The position numbers and the translations under genes are program-made. From Streptomyces parvus (GTDB lineage Bacteria > Actinomycetota > Actinomycetes > Streptomycetales > Streptomycetaceae): 64,000 bases of DNA. The stretch's first letter is position 1, and every line of letters starts with the position of its first letter. Below are positions 37,541 through 45,707 of the stretch, piece by piece. Under the pieces are notes generated by a model. The model did no database searches. It was not told the DNA's origin and saw only the letters and a program-made list of their open reading frames with translations. The stretch lies in assembly GCF_014648875.1 (NCBI RefSeq), contig NZ_BMRY01000002.1, positions 682,001-746,000 on the forward strand, in the 5' to 3' direction.

Positions 37541-38398
37541 TCAGTCCCGCTCGCACACGAAGATCGCCGTGCCAGGGATCAGGTTGCCCCGCAGCGGGGA
37601 CCAGCCGCCCCACTCCTGGTTGTTCCAGGCGGGCCATTCCGGTTCGACCAGGTCGACCAGTCGGAAACCGCCCGCGACCACGTCCCGGACCCGGTCGCCG
37701 AGCGTGCGGTGGTGTTCCACATAGACGGCGTTGCCCGCCTCGTCCTGCTCGACGTAGGGGACGCGGTCGAAGTAGGAGGCGGCGACGGAGAGCCCTTCGG
37801 GCCCGGGCTCGTCCGGGAACGCCCAGCGGATCGGGTGCGTCACCGAGAACACCCACCGCCCGCCGGGCCGCAGCACCCGGTGGACCTCGCGGAAGACCCG
37901 CACGGGGTCGGCGACGAACGGCACCGCCCCGTACGCGGAGCAGGCCAGGTCGAAGGAGCCGCCCCGGAACGGCAGCCGGCCCGCGTCCGCCTCCACCAGG
38001 GGCAGGCCCTCGCCGATGCGCAGGGCGTGCTGGAGCTGGCGGTGGGAGAGGTCCAGCGCCACCGGGCGGGCGCCCCGGGCGGCCAGCCAGCGCGAGCACT
38101 GGGCGGCCCCGGCCCCGATCTCCAGGACGTCCAGCCCCTTGAGGGACGCCGCGGGCCCCAGCAGACCCGCCTCGGCCTCGTCGAGCCCCTCCGGGCCCCA
38201 GACGAAGCGGTCGTCCCCCAGGAAGCCGCCGTGGTCGCTCTGGTACTCGTCGGCGTTGCGGTCCCACCAGCCGCGGCTGGCCCGGCTGCTCTCGGCCTCG
38301 TCCGCCGCGCGGCGTGTGGCCTCCGGCTCCGGAGACCCTGTGGGCTCTGCGGGTTCTCCGGGTTCCGAGGAGTAGGTCCCGTGGATCTCTTGGCTCAT
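37541..38398 (-). CDS. Class I SAM-dependent methyltransferase
   Basis: A 285-residue methyltransferase. After a charged 40-residue N-terminus comes GWWDRNADEYQSDHGGFLGD, then motif I VLEIGAGAAQCSRWLAARG (about 90-108), motif II VEADAGRLPF and motif III FREVHRVLRPGGRWVFSV. The fold is the UbiE/methyltransferase type; the long conserved N-terminal segment is typical of a Streptomyces subgroup of unknown substrate. It lies between hrpB and rpsA on the minus strand, divergent from rpsA. Confidence 0.88.
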   Translation of the reverse strand: MSQEIHGTYSSEPGEPAEPTGSPEPEATRRAADEAESSRASRGWWDRNADEYQSDHGGFLGDDRFVWGPEGLDEAEAGLLGPAASLKGLDVLEIGAGAAQCSRWLAARGARPVALDLSHRQLQHALRIGEGLPLVEADAGRLPFRGGSFDLACSAYGAVPFVADPVRVFREVHRVLRPGGRWVFSVTHPIRWAFPDEPGPEGLSVAASYFDRVPYVEQDEAGNAVYVEHHRTLGDRVRDVVAGGFRLVDLVEPEWPAWNNQEWGGWSPLRGNLIPGTAIFVCERD

Positions 38399-38581
38399 CG
38401 TGCCCGTCGTTGTAGTTTGCCTTCACCCGCCGCGTGCGGTCCGTACCAGGGGGCGTACCTCCCGGAGGTACGGACGCGTCCTGTGGCGCCGTGCCGTGGT
38501 GTTCTCGGGCCCATGTGGCCTCGGAGAACACGAGTTGCGCCGGGAATGGGGCGATGTGCCCCGGGTGTGCGCCTTCGCGCA

Positions 38582-38610
38582 TTGACCCTGTCCGGCTGCC
38601 CCCGTATGCT
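38582..38610 (+). promoter_or_regulatory. Strong housekeeping promoter of rpsA
   Basis: TTGACC (38582-38587) and TATGCT (38605-38610) are separated by exactly 17 bases, close to the HrdB consensus. Transcription should start near 38617. Confidence 0.85.
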
Positions 38611-38616
38611 ACAAGT

Positions 38617-38809
38617 TGCGCTGCGAGCCTGCGCGCCTCAGACCTAGCAGGCCGCGCTCGCGTCTGTTGCATGTCCCCTCGGTTGTCGAGGCGCCTCTCC
38701 GGAAACGGATTGCGCGCTTTCCAGGCTGTCCGGCTTCTGCAGATGGCGATACGGGCTTTCGGCGTAGCAGTACCTACGACTCTCTGTCCGTACCGGAGCC
38801 CTTTCCCAC
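38617..38809 (+). promoter_or_regulatory. About 190-base 5' leader of rpsA
   Basis: The predicted transcription start leaves a long untranslated leader. It can form several hairpins (for example around TGTCGAGGCGCC at 38685-38700 and GTACCTACGACTCTCTGTCC GTAC-containing sequence before the start). Ribosomal protein S1 represses its own mRNA in E. coli; a similar autoregulatory target here is inference. The remaining 180 bases back to the methyltransferase hold its divergent promoter and nothing else obvious. Confidence 0.45.
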
Positions 38810-40324
38810 ATGACGAGCAGCACCGAGACCACCGCCACCACTCCGCAGGTTGCGGTCAACGACATCGGCGACGCGGACGCGTTCCTCGCGGCGATCGACG
38901 AGACGATCAAGTACTTCAACGACGGCGATATCGTTGACGGTGTCATCGTCAAGGTTGACCGGGACGAGGTTCTCCTCGACATCGGTTACAAGACCGAAGG
39001 TGTCATCCCGAGCCGCGAGCTCTCGATCAAGCACGACGTCGACCCGAACGAGGTCGTCAAGGTCGGCGACGAGATCGAGGCCCTGGTTCTCCAGAAGGAG
39101 GACAAGGAAGGCCGCCTGATCCTCTCGAAGAAGCGCGCTCAGTACGAGCGTGCCTGGGGCACCATCGAGAAGATCAAGGAAGAGGACGGCATCGTCACCG
39201 GTACCGTCATCGAGGTCGTCAAGGGTGGTCTCATCCTCGACATCGGCCTCCGCGGCTTCCTCCCGGCGTCGCTCGTCGAGATGCGTCGTGTCCGCGACCT
39301 CCAGCCCTACGTGGGCAAGGAGCTCGAGGCGAAGATCATCGAGCTGGACAAGAACCGCAACAACGTGGTCCTGTCCCGCCGTGCCTGGCTCGAGCAGACC
39401 CAGTCCGAGGTTCGCCAGACGTTCCTCACCACCCTGCAGAAGGGTCAGGTCCGCTCCGGCGTCGTCTCCTCGATCGTCAACTTCGGTGCCTTCGTGGACC
39501 TGGGTGGCGTCGACGGTCTCGTGCACGTCTCCGAGCTGTCCTGGAAGCACATCGACCACCCCTCCGAGGTTGTCGAGGTCGGCCAGGAAGTCACCGTCGA
39601 GGTCCTCGACGTCGACATGGACCGCGAGCGCGTCTCCCTGTCGCTCAAGGCGACGCAGGAAGACCCGTGGCAGCAGTTCGCCCGTACGCACCAGATCGGT
39701 CAGGTCGTCCCGGGTAAGGTCACCAAGCTCGTTCCGTTCGGTGCGTTCGTCCGCGTCGACGAGGGCATCGAGGGTCTGGTCCACATCTCCGAGCTGGCCG
39801 AGCGCCACGTGGAGATCCCGGAGCAGGTCGTCCAGGTCAACGACGAGATCTTCGTCAAGGTCATCGACATCGACCTCGAGCGTCGTCGCATCAGCCTCTC
39901 GCTGAAGCAGGCCAACGAGTCCTTCGGTGGCGACCCGGCCTCGGTCGAGTTCGACCCGACGCTGTACGGCATGGCCGCGTCGTACGACGACCAGGGCAAC
40001 TACATCTACCCCGAGGGCTTCGACCCCGAGACCAACGACTGGCTCGAGGGCTTCGAGGCGCAGCGCGAGGTCTGGGAGACCCAGTACGCCGAGGCGCAGC
40101 AGCGCTTCGAGCAGCACCAGGCCCAGGTCATCAAGTCCCGCGAGGCCGACGAGGCCGCTGCGGCCGAGGGTGCTGCCGCCCCGGCCGGCGCTGCTCCGGC
40201 CGCCTCCGGCGGCAGCGGTGGCGGCGGTTCGTACTCCTCGGAGTCGGCGGACAACTCCGGCGCCCTGGCGTCGGACGAGGCCCTTGCCGCGCTGCGCGAG
40301 AAGCTCGCGGGCGGCCAGAGCTGA
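38810..40324 (+). CDS. rpsA: 30S ribosomal protein S1
   Basis: A 504-residue S1 protein with four S1/OB repeats (about 35-105, 122-188, 208-278, 293-365), each with the strand pattern G-x-V-x-x-x-x-x-x-G-x-x-V-D (FGAFVDLGGVDGLVH, FGAFVRVDEGIEGLVH). Four repeats rather than six is normal for actinobacteria. The C-terminal 110 residues are acidic and then Ala/Gly/Ser-rich. It recruits mRNA to the 30S subunit. Codon use shows more U in wobble positions than neighbours, as in highly expressed genes. Confidence 0.97.
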   Translation: MTSSTETTATTPQVAVNDIGDADAFLAAIDETIKYFNDGDIVDGVIVKVDRDEVLLDIGYKTEGVIPSRELSIKHDVDPNEVVKVGDEIEALVLQKEDKEGRLILSKKRAQYERAWGTIEKIKEEDGIVTGTVIEVVKGGLILDIGLRGFLPASLVEMRRVRDLQPYVGKELEAKIIELDKNRNNVVLSRRAWLEQTQSEVRQTFLTTLQKGQVRSGVVSSIVNFGAFVDLGGVDGLVHVSELSWKHIDHPSEVVEVGQEVTVEVLDVDMDRERVSLSLKATQEDPWQQFARTHQIGQVVPGKVTKLVPFGAFVRVDEGIEGLVHISELAERHVEIPEQVVQVNDEIFVKVIDIDLERRRISLSLKQANESFGGDPASVEFDPTLYGMAASYDDQGNYIYPEGFDPETNDWLEGFEAQREVWETQYAEAQQRFEQHQAQVIKSREADEAAAAEGAAAPAGAAPAASGGSGGGGSYSSESADNSGALASDEALAALREKLAGGQS

Positions 40325-40373
40325 CGCTCCGGACCCCGGCGGCTCATCGGCTGCGGTAGCTGCAGAGAGCGGT

Positions 40374-40411
40374 GAGTGAGGCCCGCCCCCTTCGGGGGGC
40401 GGGCCTCACTC
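40374..40411 (+). terminator. UUCG-capped terminator after rpsA
   Basis: A perfect 17-bp stem (40374-40390 with 40395-40411, GAGTGAGGCCCGCCCCC) closes on a TTCG tetraloop. It lies between the rpsA stop and the convergent beta-helix gene. Confidence 0.9.
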
Positions 40412-40425
40412 GCGTGTTCAGATCT

Positions 40426-41385
40426 TCATGGTGTGACGGCGATGTTGGTCAGACCCTTGCCGCCGGTGACGGTATTGCTCGCGTAGACGGTGGTGCGGCA
40501 ACTGGAGCTGTTGTTGGTCACGTTGATGGCGAGCTGCCTGTCGCCGGTGGCCCCGGTCAGGTTCGAGGAGTTGTTCCGGAAGACGGTGCCGCAGCCCCAG
40601 CCGCTCTGCTGAGTGTGCGTCTCGTAGCCGTTGTTGGTGGTGCGGGACCCCTTGTTGCCCTCGACCAGGACGTTGTTGCCCTTCACATCGACCCAGGAGT
40701 CGTCGTAGTTGGCGCCGGTCAGGCCGCGGCCGTCGAAGGTGTTGCCGATGATCCGCGCACCGGTCGTTCCCTCCTTGATGTCGATGGACTCGCCGCCGAC
40801 GTCCGGCCCGATGGTGTTGTTCAGGATCTGCGCGTTGTCGCTCCGGTCGGAGAGATCGCCGGCCGAACCGACGTACACGCCCTCGCCCATGCCGCGCCCG
40901 TTCTGCCCGGTGTCGTAGATCCGGGAGTTCTTCAGTACGCCGTCGCCCGAGGACTTACGGAAGTGGACGCCCTCCATGTCGAGGTCGTGCACGGTTACCG
41001 AGTCGATCACGACACCGTTCGCCGTGTCGGCCATGATGCCCTTCTGTCCGCCCTTGATCGTGACCCCGTGGACCGTCCAGTACGAGGCGCCGTTCAGGTG
41101 CAGCCCGTAGCCGCCACCCGCGGTGAGGACCGCCCTGCTGGAGCCGGTGAGGATGATCCGCGCGCCGGAGGTGCCGGGCCGGGTCGCCTTGAAGTTGCCG
41201 GTGTACGTGCCGTCGGCGAGCCGGATCGTGTCGCCGGGGGAGACGGTGGTGAGCGCCGACTTGAGCTGGGCGGCGGTGCTCACGTCGATGACCGCGGCGT
41301 TCGCCGGCCCGGCGCCGGCCAGGGTGAGACCACCGGCGGCCAGGGCGGCGGCGAGCAGGACGGCGAGGGGGGAGCGGGTGCGCAT
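40426..41385 (-). CDS. Secreted right-handed parallel beta-helix protein
   Basis: A 319-residue exported protein. A signal peptide (about 1-30, ending ANA) precedes a single-stranded parallel beta-helix of about eleven coils: STAAQLKSALTTVSPGDTIRLADGTYTGNF opens the first coil, and repeated GV-x-I-x-S/N steps follow (HGVTIKGGQKGIMADTANGVVIDSVTVHD). The fold is that of pectate lyases and polysaccharide-modifying enzymes. An enzymatic role against polysaccharide is inferred; I cannot place catalytic residues with confidence. Confidence 0.85.
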   Translation of the reverse strand: MRTRSPLAVLLAAALAAGGLTLAGAGPANAAVIDVSTAAQLKSALTTVSPGDTIRLADGTYTGNFKATRPGTSGARIILTGSSRAVLTAGGGYGLHLNGASYWTVHGVTIKGGQKGIMADTANGVVIDSVTVHDLDMEGVHFRKSSGDGVLKNSRIYDTGQNGRGMGEGVYVGSAGDLSDRSDNAQILNNTIGPDVGGESIDIKEGTTGARIIGNTFDGRGLTGANYDDSWVDVKGNNVLVEGNKGSRTTNNGYETHTQQSGWGCGTVFRNNSSNLTGATGDRQLAINVTNNSSSCRTTVYASNTVTGGKGLTNIAVTP

Positions 41386-41623
41386 GGGGGGTGCCTTCCC
41401 GTCGAAGGGGTCCAGGTGTTCTCGTACATGAATGCGGGATGTGTGTCTGAACGTGCTGCCCAGTGACGGTAGGGACGGCGGCGGGGCGCGTCAAGGTCTG
41501 GACCAGGATCGGCGGGGGCGGTGCCGGAAGCGATGAAGCGGCTTCGCCCCACCGGCAACTGACGTGCCGTGACCCGCTGCCGCAGGGGAAAGATCAGCGC
41601 GCGGGGAATGCCCGTGCCGCCGG

Positions 41624-41647
41624 TCGTGTTCTTGTCTAGGAACACGA
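41624..41647 (+). promoter_or_regulatory. Inverted repeat abutting the PAC2 ribosome site
   Basis: TCGTGTTC (41624-41631) and GAACACGA (41640-41647) are exact complements around TTGTCTAG. The right arm ends where the AGGAGG ribosome site begins. It may be an operator, or an mRNA hairpin affecting translation; a -10-like TAGGAA-type sequence lies in the loop. Confidence 0.55.
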
Positions 41648-41662
41648 GGAGGAGCGGTAACC

Positions 41663-42601
41663 GTGCCTGATCCGCAGAGTTTGTACGAATGGGAGCCGAA
41701 GGGCCTGGCCGTCGTCGACATGGCGTTGGCGCAGGAGTCGGCCGGCCTGGTCATGCTCTACCACTTCGACGGCTACATCGACGCGGGTGAGACCGGCGAG
41801 CAGATCGTCGACGGCCTGCTGGAGACGCTGCCGCACCAGGTCGTGGCACGTTTCGACCACGACCGGCTCGTCGACTACCGCGCACGGCGCCCCCTGCTCA
41901 CCTTCCGGCGCGACCGCTGGGCGTCCTTCGAGGCTCCCGCCCTGGAGGTCCGGGTCGTCCAGGACGCCACCGGAGCGCCCTTCCTGCTGCTCTCGGGCCC
42001 GGAGCCGGACGTGGAGTGGGAGCGGTTCGCCGCCGCCGTCGAGCAGATCGTCGAGCGCCTCGGCGTCCGGCTCGCGGTGAACTTCCACGGCATCCCCATG
42101 GGCGTCCCGCACACCCGCCCCGTCGGCATCACCCCGCACGGCAACCGCACCGACCTGATGCCCGGCCACCGCAGCCCCTTCGACGAGGCCCAGGTGCCCG
42201 GCTCCGCCGAGGCCCTCGTGGAGTACCGGCTGATGGAGGCCGGTCACGACGTTCTCGGGGTCGCCACCCACGTACCGCACTACGTGGCCCGCTCCGCCTA
42301 CCCGGACGCCGCGCTCACCGCACTGGAGGCGATCACCGCCGCGACCGGTCTGGTGCTGCCCGCCCTCGCACACTCCCTGCGCACCGAGGCGCACCGCACC
42401 CAGACCGAGATCGACCGGCAGATCGGCCAGGGCGACGAGGAGCTCGTCTCGCTCGTCGAGGGCCTTGAGCACCAGTACGACGCCGTCGCCGGCTCCGAGA
42501 CGCGCGGCAACCTCGTCGCCGAGCCGGTCGACCTGCCGTCCGCCGACGAGATCGGCCGCGAGTTCGAGCGGTTCCTCGCCGAGCGGGAGGGCGAGGGCTG
42601 A
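41663..42601 (+). CDS. PAC2-family protein (proteasome assembly chaperone-like)
   Basis: A 312-residue PAC2-domain protein. Conserved pieces are [54 protein letters not shown] and the helix-rich C-terminus. The family is widespread in actinobacteria, which have proteasomes, but a chaperone role is unproven. GTG 41663 follows GAGGAGGAG. It lies directly upstream of coaE, with about 30 bases between, and may be co-transcribed. Confidence 0.88.
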   Translation: MPDPQSLYEWEPKGLAVVDMALAQESAGLVMLYHFDGYIDAGETGEQIVDGLLETLPHQVVARFDHDRLVDYRARRPLLTFRRDRWASFEAPALEVRVVQDATGAPFLLLSGPEPDVEWERFAAAVEQIVERLGVRLAVNFHGIPMGVPHTRPVGITPHGNRTDLMPGHRSPFDEAQVPGSAEALVEYRLMEAGHDVLGVATHVPHYVARSAYPDAALTALEAITAATGLVLPALAHSLRTEAHRTQTEIDRQIGQGDEELVSLVEGLEHQYDAVAGSETRGNLVAEPVDLPSADEIGREFERFLAEREGEG

Positions 42602-42632
42602 GGGCCCGGGACGGGCCCGTAGGCTGCGGCCC

Positions 42633-43238
42633 ATGCTGAAAGTGGGCCTGACCGGCGGTATCGGCGCCGGCAAGAGCGAAGTGTCGCGGCTGCTCGTCTC
42701 GTACGGTGCCGTCCTCATCGACTCCGACCTGATCGCCCGCGAGGTCGTCGAGCCCGGAACGCCCGGACTCGCGGCCGTCGTCGAGGAGTTCGGGCCGGGC
42801 GTCCTGACCGCCGAAGGCACCCTGGACCGCCCGGCGCTCGGTGCGCTCGTCTTCGCCGACGACGAGCGGCGGGCCGCCCTCAACGCGATCGTTCACCCCC
42901 TGGTGGGTGCCCGCGCGGCCGAACTGGAACGGGCGGCTCCCAAGGACGCCGTCGTCGTCCACGACGTCCCCCTCCTCACCGAGAACGGGCTCGCCTCCTT
43001 CTACGACCTGGTCGTGGTCGTCGACGCCTCCGCCGAGACCCAGCTCCACCGGCTGGTGACGCTGCGCGGAATGACCGAGTCCGACGCCCGTGCCAGGATG
43101 GCCGCCCAGGCCACCCGGGAGGAGCGCCGGGCCGTCGCCGACCTGATCGTGGACAACGACGGGCCACGGGAGGCGCTGGAGACCCGGGTCCGCGAGGTCT
43201 GGGACGAACTGGTCCGCAGGGCCGCCACCGCCCGCTGA
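42633..43238 (+). CDS. coaE: Dephospho-CoA kinase
   Basis: A 201-residue P-loop kinase that phosphorylates the 3'-hydroxyl of dephospho-CoA, the last step of coenzyme A synthesis. Walker [14 protein letters not shown] at the N-terminus, the [10 protein letters not shown] nucleobase/CoA segment, HPLVGARA and the [11 protein letters not shown] segment are all family features. It is the single-domain form; some actinobacteria fuse it to another domain. ATG 42633 begins with the conserved strand MLKVGLTGG. Confidence 0.96.
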   Translation: MLKVGLTGGIGAGKSEVSRLLVSYGAVLIDSDLIAREVVEPGTPGLAAVVEEFGPGVLTAEGTLDRPALGALVFADDERRAALNAIVHPLVGARAAELERAAPKDAVVVHDVPLLTENGLASFYDLVVVVDASAETQLHRLVTLRGMTESDARARMAAQATREERRAVADLIVDNDGPREALETRVREVWDELVRRAATAR

Positions 43239-43344
43239 GCGAGGCCGGCGGGAGCGCTCCGGCCGGAATAGCGCAGCCGGGGCGGACGGTTGACACGCGC
43301 GAGGCGATCGCCAGGCGATCGCGAGGAGAGGGAAGGACGCGACC

Positions 43345-43713
43345 GTGCCCGAGAGGAACCCGGAGACCGACGTCATCGACTTCCGGGCGGCCGAGCACCT
43401 GCTCGACGCCCGGGACCCCCGGGGTGCCGTCAAGCTCCTCGACTCGGTGATCGCCGCCCACCCGGAGAACACCGCCGCCCGGCTGCTGAGGGCCCGCGCC
43501 TTCTTCGCCGCCGCCCAACTGCGCCCCGCCGAGCTGGAATTCGAGCTGGTCCTGGAGCGCGAGCCGGACAACGCGTTCGCCCACTTCGCCCTGGCCCGCA
43601 CCTTCGAACGGTCCGGGAACCCGGAGCGGGCGACCCGCCACTTCCGCCTGGCGGCGGCGCTGGACCCGAAGCCGGAGTACCTGCGGGCGGCGAAGTTCGA
43701 CGAGCGGGACTGA
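43345..43713 (+). CDS. Tetratricopeptide repeat protein
   Basis: A 122-residue protein of about three TPR units: AAEHLLDARDPRGAVKLLDSVIAAHPEN, TAARLLRARAFFAAAQLRPAELEFELVLEREPDN and AFAHFALARTFERSGNPERATRHFRLAAALDP. TPRs mediate protein contacts; the partner is unknown. GTG 43345 follows GGAAGGA. It lies about 100 bases downstream of coaE, an association I recall as conserved in Streptomyces. Confidence 0.87.
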   Translation: MPERNPETDVIDFRAAEHLLDARDPRGAVKLLDSVIAAHPENTAARLLRARAFFAAAQLRPAELEFELVLEREPDNAFAHFALARTFERSGNPERATRHFRLAAALDPKPEYLRAAKFDERD

Positions 43714-43788
43714 CGGGACGACGGCCCGCATCCCGGACGGGGTGACGGCCCGAACCCTTCGGGAGCAGCCTGCCCCGACTCCGTACGG

Positions 43789-44976
43789 TCAGCCGGTCGC
43801 CAGGGCGGCCGATGTGTCGATCAGGGCGAGCTGACCGGGCCCGGCCCCGCGGGGCCGGGCCTCCGCCACGAATCGGGCCAGCTCGGCGCGGAGCGTGGCG
43901 GAGTCGAGGAGTCTGATCGTGGGCAGGGCGGCGTCCACGATCCGGCACGCGTCGTCGAGCCGGTCGATGCCGGCCAGGGCTGTCGCCTGCCGTACCGCGA
44001 AGCGCGCCCTGGAGTTGCTGTCCGACGGAACGGCCGGTCCGGACGCGGACGCGAAGAGATCGGCGGCCGGGCCGAAGCGGCGCAGGCCGAGCAGGCAGGA
44101 GGCTTCGAGCAGATGTGAGCTGCCGTTCCCGATGCGCGGGCCCCAGTGCGGCGGGGTGCCGCCGGCGTCCTCGGCGGCGTGGCTCCGGAACCGCTCCAAC
44201 GCGGCCCGGCAGGCTCCGACGTCACCGCGGCTTGCATGACCCAGAGCCGCGCGCCGTGCGGCGTGGGCGCGGATCACCGGGTCCGCCGCCGGGTGCCGGG
44301 CCGCCTGATCCGCGAATCCGATCGCCGCACCGGGGTCGCCGCGGTGCTGGGCGATGAACGCCTTGCGGGTCAGGGCGTACGCGGCGACCGTCTCGTCCCC
44401 GCCGTCCGCACCCCAGCGGACCGCGAGATTCGTCCAGCGCAAGGCCTCCGCGGAGTTTCCCGCCTCCTGCGCCATCCACCCCGTGTACTCGGCGAACCTC
44501 GACGCCAGCAACCAGATCTCGGCACGCTGCTCGCCGACGGCGCGCTGTCCGGTGTCCGTCAGAATGCGGATGATCGATGTGATCGAAGCGGTGACGAACC
44601 TCGGTCCGGTCGACCTGCCGATGCCCTTCAACTCTTCGAGAACCCGCTCGTACCCGGCGATCACCGGGCCGGAGTCGACGACGCTGTCGTCCCGGGTGCC
44701 GCGGCGCCCGGACCCGGCCAGCTCGACCAGTTCCCCGTCGGCGCCGAAGGCCGCGTCGCAGGCCGCCGCCACGGCGGGCGAAGGGTTGCGGAGTCCGCTC
44801 TCCAGATTGCAGATCTGCCCCTCGGACACGTTCGCCCGGCGGGCGACCTCACGCACACTCCAGCCGCGACGTGCCCGAAGCGTGGCCAGGACGACGCCGA
44901 AGTCGCCCGGCGGTAGCCGCGTGCCACCGGATGCCCCCGCCGAGACCGTCCCCGCTGCGCGCTCCACCGCATCCAT
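43789..44976 (-). CDS. XRE-family regulator with TPR-like sensor region
   Basis: A 395-residue regulator. The helix-turn-helix (about 28-85: VVLATLRARRGWSVREVARRA, NVSEGQICNLESGLRNPS) is followed by about 300 residues of helical TPR-like repeats, the layout of Streptomyces regulators that sense peptides or proteins. It diverges from the TIR-pseudokinase-STAND operon across a 124-base gap with a perfect 12-bp inverted repeat, so it probably controls that operon and itself. A -35 TTGAAT and -10 TACGCT on the minus strand end seven bases before its ATG, predicting a leaderless transcript. Confidence 0.87.
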   Translation of the reverse strand: MDAVERAAGTVSAGASGGTRLPPGDFGVVLATLRARRGWSVREVARRANVSEGQICNLESGLRNPSPAVAAACDAAFGADGELVELAGSGRRGTRDDSVVDSGPVIAGYERVLEELKGIGRSTGPRFVTASITSIIRILTDTGQRAVGEQRAEIWLLASRFAEYTGWMAQEAGNSAEALRWTNLAVRWGADGGDETVAAYALTRKAFIAQHRGDPGAAIGFADQAARHPAADPVIRAHAARRAALGHASRGDVGACRAALERFRSHAAEDAGGTPPHWGPRIGNGSSHLLEASCLLGLRRFGPAADLFASASGPAVPSDSNSRARFAVRQATALAGIDRLDDACRIVDAALPTIRLLDSATLRAELARFVAEARPRGAGPGQLALIDTSAALATG

Positions 44977-45000
44977 ACCCGCCAGCGTACGGAGACGTAC

Positions 45001-45032
45001 GGCAGCTATTCAATCCTCGGTGAATAGCTGCC
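45001..45032. promoter_or_regulatory. Perfect 12+12 inverted repeat (operator)
   Basis: GGCAGCTATTCA (45001-45012) and TGAATAGCTGCC (45021-45032) are exact complements around ATCCTCGG. It lies 24 bases upstream of the regulator gene and overlaps its predicted -35 (TTGAAT on the minus strand), in the only intergenic space between regulator and defence operon. This is the expected position for an autorepressor site. Confidence 0.8.
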
Positions 45033-45100
45033 CGGGGATTGCTCCGCCCCTAGGGTGAGCACGATCCCCGCAGTCAACTCCTGCTGAAGAGAGGGAAATT

Positions 45101-45697
45101 GTGCCGCGCGTATTCCTCAGCTTTCGTAAACGGGATTCCCGGTGGATGCGGGAGCGCGTCTATCGCGCGCTGTCCGACCGCCTGGGGGCCGAGGAGATCT
45201 TCAAGTCGAGCGAGTCGATTCCGCCCGGTGCCGATTTCGCCGAGGTCCTGGGGAGCCAGGCTGCCGCATGCAAGCTCATGTGCGTCCTGATCGGGCCGGA
45301 GTGGCTCGACGCGCGGAACGAGGACGGTGTGCGGCTCCTGGACCGGGATCATGACTGGGTCCGTCTGGAGATCGCGACGGCTCTGCGGGCGGGAAACCGT
45401 GTGGTCCCGGTGCTCCTGGGCGACGCGACCATGCTGCCCGACGCTTCGGAACTGCCGGCCGAGATCGCGGAGCTGGGGCGCCTGCAGTTCCTCCGGGTCC
45501 CGGACACCCATCTGCCGGACGGCCTGGAGCAGTTGGGCGACGCGCTGGCGGCTCTCCTGCCCGGTGCCGCCGCCGACCCGGGGCCCGGTGCGGCGCCGAC
45601 CGAGGAACCCGGCCGGCCCACGACCATGACGGCCCACGTGTCCGGCGGCGGCAACGCCTACCAGGCGGCCCGTGACCAGACGATCAACCTGACGTGA
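45101..45697 (+). CDS. TIR-domain protein with C-terminal YQAxRD motif
   Basis: A 198-residue protein. The TIR domain (about 1-135) opens with VFLSFRKRDSRWMRERVYRAL, has the second box SSESIPPGADFAEVL, LIGPEWLD, and the helix DWVRLEIATALRAG. Glu90 there is at the position of the NADase catalytic glutamate. Residues 136-179 are a Pro/Ala linker and the last 19 residues (VSGGGNAYQAARDQTINLT) carry a motif repeated at the N-terminus of the STAND protein two genes downstream. GTG 45101 follows GAGGG. First gene of the operon; the likely effector, consuming NAD or making a signal molecule when oligomerised. Confidence 0.88.
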   Translation: MPRVFLSFRKRDSRWMRERVYRALSDRLGAEEIFKSSESIPPGADFAEVLGSQAAACKLMCVLIGPEWLDARNEDGVRLLDRDHDWVRLEIATALRAGNRVVPVLLGDATMLPDASELPAEIAELGRLQFLRVPDTHLPDGLEQLGDALAALLPGAAADPGPGAAPTEEPGRPTTMTAHVSGGGNAYQAARDQTINLT

Positions 45698-45707
45698 GGG
45701 GCTGACG

